DNA of 64,000 bases from Competibacter_A sp037045685 (GTDB lineage: Bacteria > Pseudomonadota > Gammaproteobacteria > Competibacterales > Competibacteraceae), in NCBI GenBank assembly GCA_037045685.1, contig JBAOII010000033.1:62001-126000 (forward strand). Reading direction: 5' to 3'. Positions within the stretch are counted from its first letter, which is position 1, and the number at the start of each line of letters is the position of its first letter. The position numbers and the translations under genes are program-made. The notes beneath the pieces are model-generated. The model did no database searches and was not told the origin of the DNA. It saw only the letters and a list, made by a program, of their open reading frames with translations. Below, in pieces: positions 8,683-17,343 of the stretch.

Positions 8683-9165
8683 ATGAGCAACACTGTTTGC
8701 GAGAAATATGAAATGATTGCGCCAGCGAATGGCTTGAGGGGACCCGATCCCGAACGTCGGATCGGGATCGGGTGGATCGGTCTGATCGGCGGTATGCTGG
8801 CCTTGACGCTCGCGGCGATAGGGCTCGGGACAGGCTCGGCAGTTTACTCGGCCAGCAACGCGGAATGGCTTCGCTCCGCCGTGTTCGGGGCGTTCACGCT
8901 GGTAAACGCCCTGCGGATTTTGGCGTATGTCCCGCAAATGCTGGCGGCGGCCAGAGATACCAACGGCGCGGCCGGAGTGTCTTGCGCGACTTGGAGCCTG
9001 TTTCTGGTGTCGCACCTGACCACCATCGCCTACGCCATGGTGTATCTTCGCGATGGGGCCATGGCTTTGATATTCTGCGGCAACGCCTTGGCTTGTCTGG
9101 CGGTTATCGCCATCACCTCGGTCAAGCGCAAGCGGCATGCGGCTCGTTTGCTGCAAAGGTTGTGA
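8683..9165 (+). CDS. PQ-loop repeat (SemiSWEET-like) membrane protein
   Basis: 160 residues from ATG 8683, with AAGGAGA nine bases upstream. A non-membrane N-terminus of ~30 residues precedes a TM segment (GLIGGMLALTLAAIGLG). Then comes a stretch with the PQ-loop signature LAYVPQMLAAARDTNGAAGVS followed by two hydrophobic helices. PQ-loop proteins of this size, such as SemiSWEETs, dimerise to pass small sugars across the membrane. The first hydrophobic segment and the N-terminal extension are unusual, and the substrate cannot be read from the sequence. It may be cotranscribed with the methyltransferase that follows. Confidence 0.65.
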   Translation: MSNTVCEKYEMIAPANGLRGPDPERRIGIGWIGLIGGMLALTLAAIGLGTGSAVYSASNAEWLRSAVFGAFTLVNALRILAYVPQMLAAARDTNGAAGVSCATWSLFLVSHLTTIAYAMVYLRDGAMALIFCGNALACLAVIAITSVKRKRHAARLLQRL

Positions 9166-9304
9166 GCCGCCGCCACACGCAGGCAAGGGCTTGAAACAAT
9201 GAATGTTATGGGTCTTGGCGATTTTCGGCGGCGCGGGGCGATGGAGGCGAACCGCGCTTTTGCCGCCCGCTCACCTCACGCGCCGCCGCCGCGATAGGTC
9301 TCGC

Positions 9305-10153
9305 ATGACCGAGCCGGGATACATTCACAGCTTTTCAAAAAAAGAACAGGATCGACTTTTAAAGCAAGCGCTATTTCTCGAACCGTATTTTTATCCGAAA
9401 ATCGAGCTATCCGATTGCCGGCGCTTGCTGGAAATCGGCTGTGGAGTCGGCGCGCAAATTGCCATAATCGCGAGGAGATTCCCCGGTTTAACCATCGATG
9501 GCATCGACCTGATGGAGTCGCAGATCGGTCGCGCAAGTCGTGTTCTGGCGGATTTGATAAGAAGCGAAAGTGTGAATCTGGCAATCGCTTCCGGCGATGC
9601 ACTACCATTTCCCGACGATTATTATGATGGCGCCTGTATTTTTTGTGTGTTGGAACATATCGCAAATCCGCTTGCCGTTTTATATGAAACTCGCCGAGTA
9701 TTAAAACCCGAAGGGGTGCTATATTGCACGGAAGTATTTAACTCCGGCCTTTATATTGATCCGAAATGTCCGGCAATAAGCGAATATTGGGCGGCATTCA
9801 ACCAATATCAGCTCGATATGGGCGGCGATCCCGATATCGGGATGAAGCTGGTCAATTTGGCTTTGGCGGCGGGTTTCAAGCAGATCGACTTTCGAGACGT
9901 GTCGGCCGTGCTCGACGGGAGAATGGCGCTGGAAGCGAAGCGAGTCGAGTTCATCGGCTATTGGCGGTCGCTTTTCCTCAGCGCCTCGGAAAGCTTGATC
10001 GCCGAGGGTCGAGTCGCGGCGGCGACCGCAGCGAAGCTGCGTCGGGAGTTCGACGATCTGATCGCCAACAGAAATGCGGTTTTCATGTATCAAGGAAAAC
10101 AGATCAAATGCCGCAAACGAGCGGCCGGCGTTTCTGGAGCGATTCGGCACTGA
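9305..10153 (+). CDS. Class I SAM-dependent methyltransferase
   Basis: 282 residues. Motif I is LLEIGCGVGAQIAIIA (~40-55), the acidic end of beta-2 is TIDGIDLMESQI, and motif II/III regions are ASGDALPFPDDYYDGACIFCVLEH and LKPEGVLYCTE. This is the Methyltransf_11/25 type. A helical C-terminal part (~150-282) may bind the substrate, which cannot be inferred. ATG 9305 is preceded by ATAGGT; the frame is open further upstream but overlaps a GC-rich non-coding stretch. Base composition drops to AT-rich codons between 9340 and 9800 compared with the genes around, a mild sign of different origin. Confidence 0.8.
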   Translation: MTEPGYIHSFSKKEQDRLLKQALFLEPYFYPKIELSDCRRLLEIGCGVGAQIAIIARRFPGLTIDGIDLMESQIGRASRVLADLIRSESVNLAIASGDALPFPDDYYDGACIFCVLEHIANPLAVLYETRRVLKPEGVLYCTEVFNSGLYIDPKCPAISEYWAAFNQYQLDMGGDPDIGMKLVNLALAAGFKQIDFRDVSAVLDGRMALEAKRVEFIGYWRSLFLSASESLIAEGRVAAATAAKLRREFDDLIANRNAVFMYQGKQIKCRKRAAGVSGAIRH

Positions 10154-10179
10154 GACGCGGCGCGAAGCGGCACCTGTAA

Positions 10180-10290
10180 CACGCCCGTTGGCCGAACGGG
10201 TTTCGCTGTCCTCGCTGCGGTCGGGCGGCCCATTACGTCTTGCGTGGCGGCGGGCGTAAGACCTTTCAGTGCCAGACCTGTCGCGCGTAA
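10180..10290 (+). pseudogene. IS1595-type transposase remnant (zinc-ribbon only)
   Basis: One frame reads RWPNGFRCPRCGRAAHY followed by VLRGGGRKTFQCQTCRA and then a stop. This is the N-terminal Cys4 zinc ribbon of IS1595-family transposases (WP-GF-CP-CG ... Y-C--C). Only ~36 codons remain; the catalytic domain is absent and no terminal repeats are visible. The remaining part of 10291-10536 holds no gene I can support. Confidence 0.6.
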
Positions 10291-10536
10291 ACTTCCCGAA
10301 TCGCGGGGGCGCTGCTCCAATCCCGAGCCAAGCGACGCTTACGCTCGGCGCGGGATTTCGGCGCGATCCCAGGGCGATCATCGCGGGTTTGAGTTGCGGC
10401 AAGAAAGAGATTGCCCGCGCCAGAGAGATCAATGGCATGGGCCATTTTTGGGAATTCTGTATCCATTCGCCAGAGCATTTGCATTTATACTGTCTATTAT
10501 AGCCAGCCACCGCTGGCGGTAAGGACCGGAAAAGCC

Positions 10537-11208
10537 ATGCGCATCCTCCTCGTTGATGATCACACCTTATTCCGCGAAGCCTTATTGCACGTGCTCCGGC
10601 AGTTCGATAGCGCGGCCGTGGTGATCGAGGCCGCGACCGCCAGGGAAGCCATCCGCTTGGCCGCCCATTATCACGATCTGGATCTGATTCTGCTGGATTT
10701 GACTTTGCCCGGCTTTAACGGTTTGTCCGCCCTGCCCGAACTGCACGAGCTCAGGCCGACGGTGCCCCTGGTCATCTTGTCCGCCTCGGAGGATGCCGCC
10801 GATGTCCGGCAGGCCTTGGCGGCGGGCGCGATGGGCTACGTCCCGAAATCGTCCAACAGCCGCGAGATGATCACCGCCTTGCGCCTGGTGTTGGCCGGCG
10901 AGGTGTACGTCGCGCCCGCCATGCTGGCGGCTTTGGAGAGCCTGGAGGCGACTTCGGCTCAGGCTGCCGGGGCGGTTGGGGAGGAGGACAGCGTCGATGG
11001 ACTGACTCCCCGGCAGTTAGAAGTGCTGCGCCTGATGGCGCAAGGTTTGTCCAACAAGGGTATCTGCAAGCGCCTGAACGTGGCGGAAGGCACGGTGAAA
11101 CTGCACGTCACCGCCGTCCTGCGGGCGCTGGATGCCGGCAACCGCACCCAGGCGGTGATCGAAGCGACGCGCCGGGGCCTGCTACCCGCGCCGGATAAGG
11201 GGAGCTAG
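10537..11208 (+). CDS. NarL/LuxR-family response regulator
   Basis: 223 residues. A receiver domain starts at MRILLVDDHTLFREAL, with phospho-accepting Asp54 in ILLDLTLPG and Lys in YVPKSS. A linker and a LuxR-type helix-turn-helix follow (LTPRQLEVLRLMAQGLSNKGI, ~150-215). The ATG at 10537 follows a weak purine-rich site (GGAAAAG). The gene converges with a hybrid histidine kinase, their stop codons overlapping in CTAG at 11205-11208. Kinase and regulator are therefore probable partners, but they are transcribed separately. Confidence 0.9.
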   Translation: MRILLVDDHTLFREALLHVLRQFDSAAVVIEAATAREAIRLAAHYHDLDLILLDLTLPGFNGLSALPELHELRPTVPLVILSASEDAADVRQALAAGAMGYVPKSSNSREMITALRLVLAGEVYVAPAMLAALESLEATSAQAAGAVGEEDSVDGLTPRQLEVLRLMAQGLSNKGICKRLNVAEGTVKLHVTAVLRALDAGNRTQAVIEATRRGLLPAPDKGS

Positions 11209-13409
11209 TCCAGCGGCTCGCGCTCGCGCTCGCGCAAATGGAGCAGATGATGCAAGGCGCTGCGCAATTTGGCGGGCTGCACGGGTTTGTGCAACAGCGG
11301 GTAACCGCTGGCCTCGGCTTCGCGCAAGTGATCGGGAGCGGTGTCGCCGGTGATCACCAGGGCCGGCACATAACGGCGCAGCACCTTGTGCAGAATCGCC
11401 ACGGCCTCCAGACCGGAGTACCGGCCCTGCAAACGATAATCCACGATCAGCAGCTCGGGAGGCGGGACGTGCGCTTGGAGCTGTTCCCGCGCTTCATCCA
11501 GCGAACCGGCCTTGATGACGGCGCAGCCCCATCGCTCCAACAGGCCATCCATGGCGGCCAATACGGCTTTGTCATCATCCAGCACCAGCACCCGGTGGCC
11601 GCGCAGCGTCATGGCCGGAGCCGCGGTCGCCGGGGACGGAGAATGGCGGGACGAGTCCTGATAGAGCGGCATGGAAATCGAGAAACAGGAACCGTGCCCC
11701 GAGCGGGAGCGGACCGAAATCTCGTGCCCCAGCAAAGCGGCTAACCGTTTGACGATGGCCAAGCCCAAGCCCAACCCCTGGTGCCGATCCCGCTCCGGAT
11801 TGCCCAACTGATGAAACTCTAAAAAAATGTTGTCCAGTTGCTCTTCGGGAATGCCGGGGCCGGTGTCGTGCACCTCGACGCGCAGCATGCCACCCCGGCA
11901 ACGAGCGCCCACCAGCACGCGGCCGTTGCGAGTGTAGCGGAGCGCGTTGGAAATCAGGTTTCTCAATATGCGCTCCAGCATGGTCGGGTCGCTGCGCACG
12001 ATCGCTCGGCTGGGGCGCATCCGCAGCGCATTACCGCATGTGCGGTCAGGGGATTGGCGTTCGGTTTCCAGCCGCTGAAACCGCCTCCGCTCCCGCAAGT
12101 TGCCGTATAGATTGATTCCGTGCGACTGATATTCGGTTTCCAGCCGCTTGAACAGATCGGCCACGACCACGGGGCCTATATTGGGGCGGACCACGCCGGC
12201 ATCCAGCTTGGAGATGTCCAGCAAGGCGCTCAACATACCGTCGATGGCCTGGATGGAGTCCTCGATCTGCTTGATCAGGGGCTCGGTTTCGGTATCGCGC
12301 ACCCGATCTACCAGATTGGCGAAAAACAGGCCCAGAGCATGGATGGGTTGGCGCAAATCATGGCTGGCGGTGGCGAGGAACCGGGTTTTCGCCGCGTTGG
12401 CCCGCTCCGCTTCCTGGCGGGCCGCATCCAGCGCTTTTTCCCGATGTTTGAGTTCGCTGATATCGGAGCAGGTCAGTACCCGGCTACCGTCCGGGATGGT
12501 GATTTGCAGGATTTCGATGATGGCGCCGTCCGCGCGCCAATGCTCGACCGGTTCTTCGTCCAGGATCTCCACCGGCGGATCGGCGGCGCGCAGGATCGTG
12601 TCGAGGTGCTGGCCGCGTTTGATCGGGTGACGACCCAGGCCGAGCAAATCCAGGAAGCGCTGATTCCACATCCGCAATCGGCTTTCCCGGTCGATCAGGC
12701 TGATCCCCTGCTGGATGTGTTGCAAAGTGGTTTCCAGCAGTGCCGATTGCTCGTCCGTCTCCCGTCGTAGGGCGGTGTTTTCGAACCGAAGCCGCAGGGA
12801 ATGGGCGAGGGTCGCGTAAACGTTCCTGGCATAAAACAAGCTGGCCACCAAGTTCAAGCAGACCAACAAGGCGATCTCCGCGCCCACGGTTCCTCCGCGC
12901 ATGAGCGATACGGTGATCAGCGACAGCAATACCAGAACCGAGGCGAAATAGGCCGGCGGATAGGACACCACGGCCATCAGCGCCTGAGCGTTTAGCCCGA
13001 CCAGGGCGATCGTGATGATAATCAAGGTCTCGGGCTGTCCGGCATCCAAAAACAGGATCGGTACCGTCGCCCAAACCGAGCCGAAGACCCACGCGAGCGC
13101 GGTCATTGCCGTTCCCCAATTACGCGCAGACGCTAGAGCGGGTTGGCGCCGCCGATAGGCGCGCATCAGAAACCAGCGAGCCACCGTCAAGGTATAGAGA
13201 GCGATCAGCCAAGCCAGGAGGCTATCGTGTGGCGCCTTGGTCCATAGCATGAAAACCAGAACGGTGCTGGTGACGGTATGAACCACGATAGCGATGGGGA
13301 CCGACCGGAACAGGGTATCGATCAGTTCCGCTTGAATTTCGGCGTGGGTGACCGAAGCGTTCGAGCGCATTGGGCGGATAAGTCCGGCAGGGCCATAAAT
13401 CCAAGCCAT
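11205..13409 (-). CDS. Hybrid sensor histidine kinase with multi-TM sensor, PAS and receiver
   Basis: About 734 residues from ATG 13409; ATG 13370 is also possible, and neither has a clear Shine-Dalgarno. Five to six TM helices (~45-215) form the sensor. A PAS domain (~235-320), HisKA with ATASHDLRQPIHAL (His350), HATPase_c (NLISNALRYT, DTGPGIPEE, GLGLGLAIVKRL) and a C-terminal receiver (LLIVDYRLQG, Asp657) follow. Between HisKA and the N box there is an extra ~23 residues (RRRFQRLETERQSPDRTCGN) encoded by a palindromic DNA insert at 12028-12095. The gene starts 46 bp after the FecR gene on the same strand and converges with the LuxR-type regulator. Confidence 0.88.
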   Translation of the reverse strand: MAWIYGPAGLIRPMRSNASVTHAEIQAELIDTLFRSVPIAIVVHTVTSTVLVFMLWTKAPHDSLLAWLIALYTLTVARWFLMRAYRRRQPALASARNWGTAMTALAWVFGSVWATVPILFLDAGQPETLIIITIALVGLNAQALMAVVSYPPAYFASVLVLLSLITVSLMRGGTVGAEIALLVCLNLVASLFYARNVYATLAHSLRLRFENTALRRETDEQSALLETTLQHIQQGISLIDRESRLRMWNQRFLDLLGLGRHPIKRGQHLDTILRAADPPVEILDEEPVEHWRADGAIIEILQITIPDGSRVLTCSDISELKHREKALDAARQEAERANAAKTRFLATASHDLRQPIHALGLFFANLVDRVRDTETEPLIKQIEDSIQAIDGMLSALLDISKLDAGVVRPNIGPVVVADLFKRLETEYQSHGINLYGNLRERRRFQRLETERQSPDRTCGNALRMRPSRAIVRSDPTMLERILRNLISNALRYTRNGRVLVGARCRGGMLRVEVHDTGPGIPEEQLDNIFLEFHQLGNPERDRHQGLGLGLAIVKRLAALLGHEISVRSRSGHGSCFSISMPLYQDSSRHSPSPATAAPAMTLRGHRVLVLDDDKAVLAAMDGLLERWGCAVIKAGSLDEAREQLQAHVPPPELLIVDYRLQGRYSGLEAVAILHKVLRRYVPALVITGDTAPDHLREAEASGYPLLHKPVQPAKLRSALHHLLHLREREREPLD
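12028..12095. repeat. REP-like palindromic element inserted inside a kinase gene
   Basis: Two perfect hairpins stand next to each other: ACCGCATGTGCGGT (12033-12046) and CGGTTTCCAGCCGCTGAAACCG (12062-12083, 7-bp stem). They encode an in-frame block of ~23 residues absent from the usual spacing between the HisKA domain and the N box. The flanks share a short duplication (TTCGGTTTCCAGCCGCT occurs at 12060 and again near 12130). It looks like a small mobile palindrome that kept the reading frame. Confidence 0.5.
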
Positions 13410-13455
13410 GGAGAGTCCGATTACGAGGTCTCGGTAACGTGAAATAGCGTTACGG

Positions 13456-14358
13456 TTATCGGGCGGTACCGTCGCTGGAGGGATAAGACCGACGATCCGG
13501 GTCGGGCCGGGTCGGGCGCTCCCCTCCCGGGTCCCGCTCGGGCCGCTCGGGTCGGGTCGGGCGCTCCCCTCCCGGGTCCCGGTCATGATGACGGTGAGCG
13601 TCAAAGCGATAAATGAAAGGGGGAGGGCGGCCGTCATCTTCGGGCGCTCGCGCCGGCATGTTGCCAATCAGCCGATCAATTTGACCGATCCAACGCCGCA
13701 TATCGGATAACTCTTCCGGCGACGCCGGCATCGTCTCCGCATAGCGCGAGTCGCGCGTCACGTTTGTTCTGTTTGCCGCAATCGACAAAGATCTCCAGGC
13801 ATTTTCCCTGGAGGCCACGCGGACGCGCCCTTCCAGAACCGTGCAGCGCGTGTCGCCACCGGGCGAAATCGCCATCACCCACTCGGTTCCTTCCGCGCCG
13901 GCGGTGACAAATTCGGTGTCCACCTGAAACGCGCCCCTGACCCTGACGAACAGCTCGCCGACAAACGCGAAAATCGAGCCGATTCGAATGCGGCTATCGG
14001 ATCGCACGTACAACTGCGTTCCGTTGGGAAAACGGATGGCGACCGCCACGTTTGGTCCGGTCCTGATCAGATCGCCTTTTTGCAAAGGCATGTCTGGCGT
14101 GGCATCCAGGAGGACGCCTTCGCGCCTGATCCGCACCCGCCGCCATTCCCGCGCGGCGGCGATCCGATAGTGTGCGGCGCCCGATGATCGATCTTCCACC
14201 AGGATCTCTTCGAGAATCGGCAGCGCCCGCTCTCGTCCGGCGGCGGGAGCGATCCACCCGACGTACCCGATGAAGAGCAGCACAAAAAAAGCGGACATCC
14301 GAGTCTGAAAGCGATTGCCGGCGGTTTTAAATGGCCGATAACGATTCAGGGCGTTCAC
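13456..14358 (-). CDS. FecR-domain protein, membrane-anchored
   Basis: 300 residues from GTG 14358, with AAGGAGG eight bases upstream; the start overlaps the stop of the CHAT-CHASE2 gene as GTGA. An N-terminal hydrophobic segment (AFFVLLFIGYVGWIAPAAG, ~22-40) acts as signal or anchor. The FecR domain (~75-205) contains LQKGDLIRTGPNVAVAIRF, FAFVGELFVRV and VEF-type strands (CTVLEGRVRVAS). The C-terminus is Pro/Arg-rich, with two copies of a 15-residue repeat (RDPGGERPTRP...). FecR domains normally sit in the periplasm and relay signals. Here the translational coupling points to a joint function with the periplasmic CHASE2 domain of the upstream gene. It is not beside a sigma factor or TonB receptor, so it is not a classical FecIR pair. 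Confidence 0.8.
   Translation of the reverse strand: MNALNRYRPFKTAGNRFQTRMSAFFVLLFIGYVGWIAPAAGRERALPILEEILVEDRSSGAAHYRIAAAREWRRVRIRREGVLLDATPDMPLQKGDLIRTGPNVAVAIRFPNGTQLYVRSDSRIRIGSIFAFVGELFVRVRGAFQVDTEFVTAGAEGTEWVMAISPGGDTRCTVLEGRVRVASRENAWRSLSIAANRTNVTRDSRYAETMPASPEELSDMRRWIGQIDRLIGNMPARAPEDDGRPPPFIYRFDAHRHHDRDPGGERPTRPERPERDPGGERPTRPDPDRRSYPSSDGTAR
13509..13581. repeat. 45-bp tandem repeat at the 3' end of the FecR gene
   Basis: The block GGGCGCTCCCCTCCCGGGTC occurs at about 13514 and again 45 bp later, encoding two copies of RDPGGERPTRP with a 15-residue period. The unit is in frame and ends shortly before the stop codon, so copy-number change would only alter the length of the tail. Confidence 0.75.
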
Positions 14359-16832
14359 GCGAACCACCTCCTTTTTACCGTCGCGACGGTCCAATACGAC
14401 AAGCCGAACGCAAGCAGATGATAGACGGTATTCACGATGACAAGATAAGCGTGAAAAACGTAGCTGGAGATAACAAAATACAGCAGAAACGTCGCCCCCA
14501 ACAGCCCGATCCGAAACAGCTTGGACCAATAAAATGTACCGATTTTAATAAAGCCGCCCAACAGCCCCAAGCCAACCATGAGGATCAATTCGGGCCAATA
14601 GTCCAGCGTTCGGATTGTCCGACCGTCCAGTAGCGACCGGATAATCGCCGAGTGCAATTCGACGCCGTAGCGCTCTTCTCTGGTCATGCCATGGCGAACG
14701 GGAAACAGATCGTCCTTCCGCTCGATGCCGACCAGCACGATTTTGTCCCTGAAGCGGCTGAAATCGTCGTCGCGACGCTCTTTCACGATGGATTGATACG
14801 GCGCTTTTGATCCGGTGGCATCTGGCTCGGCGAGCCACGAGGGGTCGATGATGATGCTGGCCGCAGTGTCGCGCTTGTCGATGGCGGGGCAACCCGGTTG
14901 CGCCCACTTCACTTCATCGGTTTCGGAAACGGCCACTTTAGCGACGCTTTGTCGGGTGGTCTGGTCGAGAAAATCGATCCTCCGAACCTTTTGATCGATC
15001 GCCAGCTCGCGCCCCAGAAAGGCGGTGGCGCTTTCGAGCGCCAGAGAATGCAGGAAGGATCGCTGGTCTTCCTTGCGCACCACCAGAGGCGCCAGTTGCG
15101 CCGAACCCCATTTTTTACCGATGCAAAGCAGGCCGGGTTTGGCGCCGGCATCTCTCAAAGGCCGCACGATCTTGGGTTGGTCCCCGAGGAGGCCGCGATA
15201 GCCGACCACGACCGTGGTACCGCGCTCGCTCGCGCGCTCGATGGCGCCGGCGAACGCCGCGTCGAACGGGGTCGGGTCCTCGAAAAACAGATCGAACGCG
15301 ATGACTTTCGCGCTCGCTCGCGAAAGCTTGTCGATCAGCGTCGCGTGCTCGCGGCGCCAGTCCTTGCCGAACGGTTTACCGAGTTCCCGCTCGGTTTGCT
15401 CGTCGATCGCGACCACGATGACTCGCTCGTCCGCGCGTCGTTCGGAGAAGAGTCCCGCCAACCCCACCGCATAGCTTTCGATTCTGACCGCCGGCGGGAG
15501 GAAATCGAACAGCCGGAGCCACGACAAGAAGAAAACGAACAGCGAAGCGCCAGTCGCGACCGAAAACGCGATCCGTCTCAAGCCGAGCGCTCGATTGAGC
15601 CGACTCAGCTCTCTGCTATTTTGGTCGAGGCTGTCCTTGATCGAGGGGTCGGAGGCTTCGCGGTATTGCCGCTCCAAGGTTTCGATGTTTTGCCGATACG
15701 TCCGCTCGGCGGCCTGGCACCGACGGTAATCGCCGTTGGCGATGGGCAGGTCCTTTGCCAAGTTGCCGGTGACGATGTTGAACAAAAGCCCTTCGCTGGC
15801 GCGCATGAACAGCACGGGGGCGCCGATGTCGCGCTCTCCGGCAAATTCGCCCAGCAGCCGGTTGCGCGCGTGGCTGACCGCGAATTCCACCCGGCCACGG
15901 GCGCGGCTTTTGAACAGGGAGCGATAGAATTCCCGGCTGAACAGAATGGCGGCCTCGTCGTAGATGGCATACTGCATCGCGACCACGGCCGGAACGCCCT
16001 GCCGGACCAGCCGGTAGGCCATGCCGGCCAGCGGCGCGGTGGGCGAGGTCTCCGCTCCCTTGCAGGCGTTCAGAAAAGCCAGCTTCAAGGTGGGGTGGTT
16101 GGCGAACAAGCCGGCAAAGCGGGCACCGTCCACGTACTCGCTGGCGCCGTCCTCGGCATTCAGTCGAAGAAACGCCCGGTCGCCGTCGAACTCGCCGTGG
16201 CCGATGAAGTGAAACAGGTGAAAGCGGCCTTCCAGCAGCGCATCGCTGATGTTGGTGGCGGTGACCGTGCCTTCGAGAAACGACAGCTCGACGCGATCCT
16301 CCAAGCCGGCGAGCGTCTGGAGCAGATTCGCCTTTTCCTCGGCCACGTCGAGGTCCGGGCTGCCGGGGATGGCGACCAGCATACCGAGGGGTAGAGCCAC
16401 TTCCAGGTTCGAGATCGGCTCGAAAATCTCCAGGTATCGGACCAGGGGGCACTGCACCGACATCCCCAGAAAGCGATCCCCGTTCGGCCAATAAAGGAAC
16501 TCCCAAGGCAGCGCGACCAGCTCGGGCGCTTCGATGCGCAGGCGGACGCGAAGGCCCCGTTCCGCCTCGCCCAGGAATCGCCCCGCCGACCGCTCGAACA
16601 GCAGCTCGATATCGCCGGCGAACAGCCAGCGATAAAGCCGGCTGCCGAGATCGATCAGACCGGCTTGATCGATCTCGCGCTCGGCCAGCCGGTCCTGGAA
16701 GGGCCGGATTTCGCGCCAGCCGGGATCGAGCGACAGCGATTCCCGAACCTCGCCCAGCGGCGATGCGGCCCGCACCGGGTACCGGCCTTCGATCCCGGCG
16801 TCGATCCAGAGATCGAAATTTTCGTACTGCAT
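14355..16832 (-). CDS. CHAT-domain protease fused to CHASE2 sensor and transmembrane helices
   Basis: 825 residues. Residues ~80-380 are a CHAT (caspase-like) peptidase with FHFIGHGEF (His212) and LAFLNACKGAE (Cys257). A TM helix (~420-440) leads to a periplasmic CHASE2 domain (~455-735; VIVVAIDEQTE, KVIAFDLFFED, IVLVGIERKDD, GVELHSAIIRSLLDG) and three to four C-terminal TM helices (~741-820). CHASE2 usually feeds a cyclase or kinase; here the cytoplasmic output is a putative protease at the N-terminus. It begins 7 bp after the trypco-like gene and overlaps the FecR gene, so the three form one operon. A plausible role is signal-triggered proteolysis at the inner membrane. The substrate is unknown. 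Confidence 0.85.
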   Translation of the reverse strand: MQYENFDLWIDAGIEGRYPVRAASPLGEVRESLSLDPGWREIRPFQDRLAEREIDQAGLIDLGSRLYRWLFAGDIELLFERSAGRFLGEAERGLRVRLRIEAPELVALPWEFLYWPNGDRFLGMSVQCPLVRYLEIFEPISNLEVALPLGMLVAIPGSPDLDVAEEKANLLQTLAGLEDRVELSFLEGTVTATNISDALLEGRFHLFHFIGHGEFDGDRAFLRLNAEDGASEYVDGARFAGLFANHPTLKLAFLNACKGAETSPTAPLAGMAYRLVRQGVPAVVAMQYAIYDEAAILFSREFYRSLFKSRARGRVEFAVSHARNRLLGEFAGERDIGAPVLFMRASEGLLFNIVTGNLAKDLPIANGDYRRCQAAERTYRQNIETLERQYREASDPSIKDSLDQNSRELSRLNRALGLRRIAFSVATGASLFVFFLSWLRLFDFLPPAVRIESYAVGLAGLFSERRADERVIVVAIDEQTERELGKPFGKDWRREHATLIDKLSRASAKVIAFDLFFEDPTPFDAAFAGAIERASERGTTVVVGYRGLLGDQPKIVRPLRDAGAKPGLLCIGKKWGSAQLAPLVVRKEDQRSFLHSLALESATAFLGRELAIDQKVRRIDFLDQTTRQSVAKVAVSETDEVKWAQPGCPAIDKRDTAASIIIDPSWLAEPDATGSKAPYQSIVKERRDDDFSRFRDKIVLVGIERKDDLFPVRHGMTREERYGVELHSAIIRSLLDGRTIRTLDYWPELILMVGLGLLGGFIKIGTFYWSKLFRIGLLGATFLLYFVISSYVFHAYLVIVNTVYHLLAFGLSYWTVATVKRRWFA

Positions 16833-16839
16833 GATGGTT

Positions 16840-17343
16840 TCAGGCAGTTTTGGGGACGCGGCACAAGGTGAATTTGATGCCGCCCTGCGCTTCGATTTTT
16901 GCCCCGCTACCCATCAGCGCCACCTGACCTTCGCCGGAGATCTGGGCGCAAACCTCGATCTCCGAAATCTGGAACTCCCCGATCCGGTCGCATCCGTTCT
17001 GGAGAATCACCTTGATCTGATCGAAAAAGACATCCATGTTTCGCTTGAGCACGGAGACGCTGACGCCATGCGCCATGGTGCTGGCAAGCTTGCTACCGAT
17101 ACCGCGTTCTACCCTTTTTCCCTCGGCTGAACCTTCGACCGAGCTGACGACCAAGATGGTGTCCGCGCCGCTGATTTCCATCCGCTCCTCCTCGATTACC
17201 CGCCTTAGCTGATCGGTTGTCACCTCAATTCGGTCACCGAAACCGGTTAAAACCAGCCCGGCGTATTTGGTTTCGACCCGCCTTGGGGCGAGTTTAATCC
17301 TTAATGCTCCAATATTTTCAAAGTATTCCATTAATACATCCAA
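16840..17343 (-). CDS. Trypco-like small protein (conflict-system accessory domain)
   Basis: 167 residues, soluble; M5 at 17331 is an equally good start. The N-terminus (RIKLAPRRVETKYAGLVLTGFGDRIEV) is not recognised. The C-terminal ~50 residues (ISEIEVCAQISGEGQVALMG, then AKIEAQGGIKFTLCR) have the beta-rich, Gly-rich pattern of trypsin-co-occurring (trypco/CU044_2847-type) domains. Those occur beside trypsin-like, caspase-like or CHAT peptidases in predicted conflict and signalling systems. It is the first gene of the CHAT-CHASE2-FecR operon, 7 bp upstream of the CHAT gene, consistent with an adaptor role. The family assignment rests on pattern only. Confidence 0.5.
   Translation of the reverse strand: MDVLMEYFENIGALRIKLAPRRVETKYAGLVLTGFGDRIEVTTDQLRRVIEEERMEISGADTILVVSSVEGSAEGKRVERGIGSKLASTMAHGVSVSVLKRNMDVFFDQIKVILQNGCDRIGEFQISEIEVCAQISGEGQVALMGSGAKIEAQGGIKFTLCRVPKTA

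Noticed and set aside
13410..13667. N-terminal extension of the hybrid kinase up to 13667
   Set aside because: It is the antiphase reading of the repetitive FecR 3' end and encodes low-complexity residues; the first TM helices begin after 13370.
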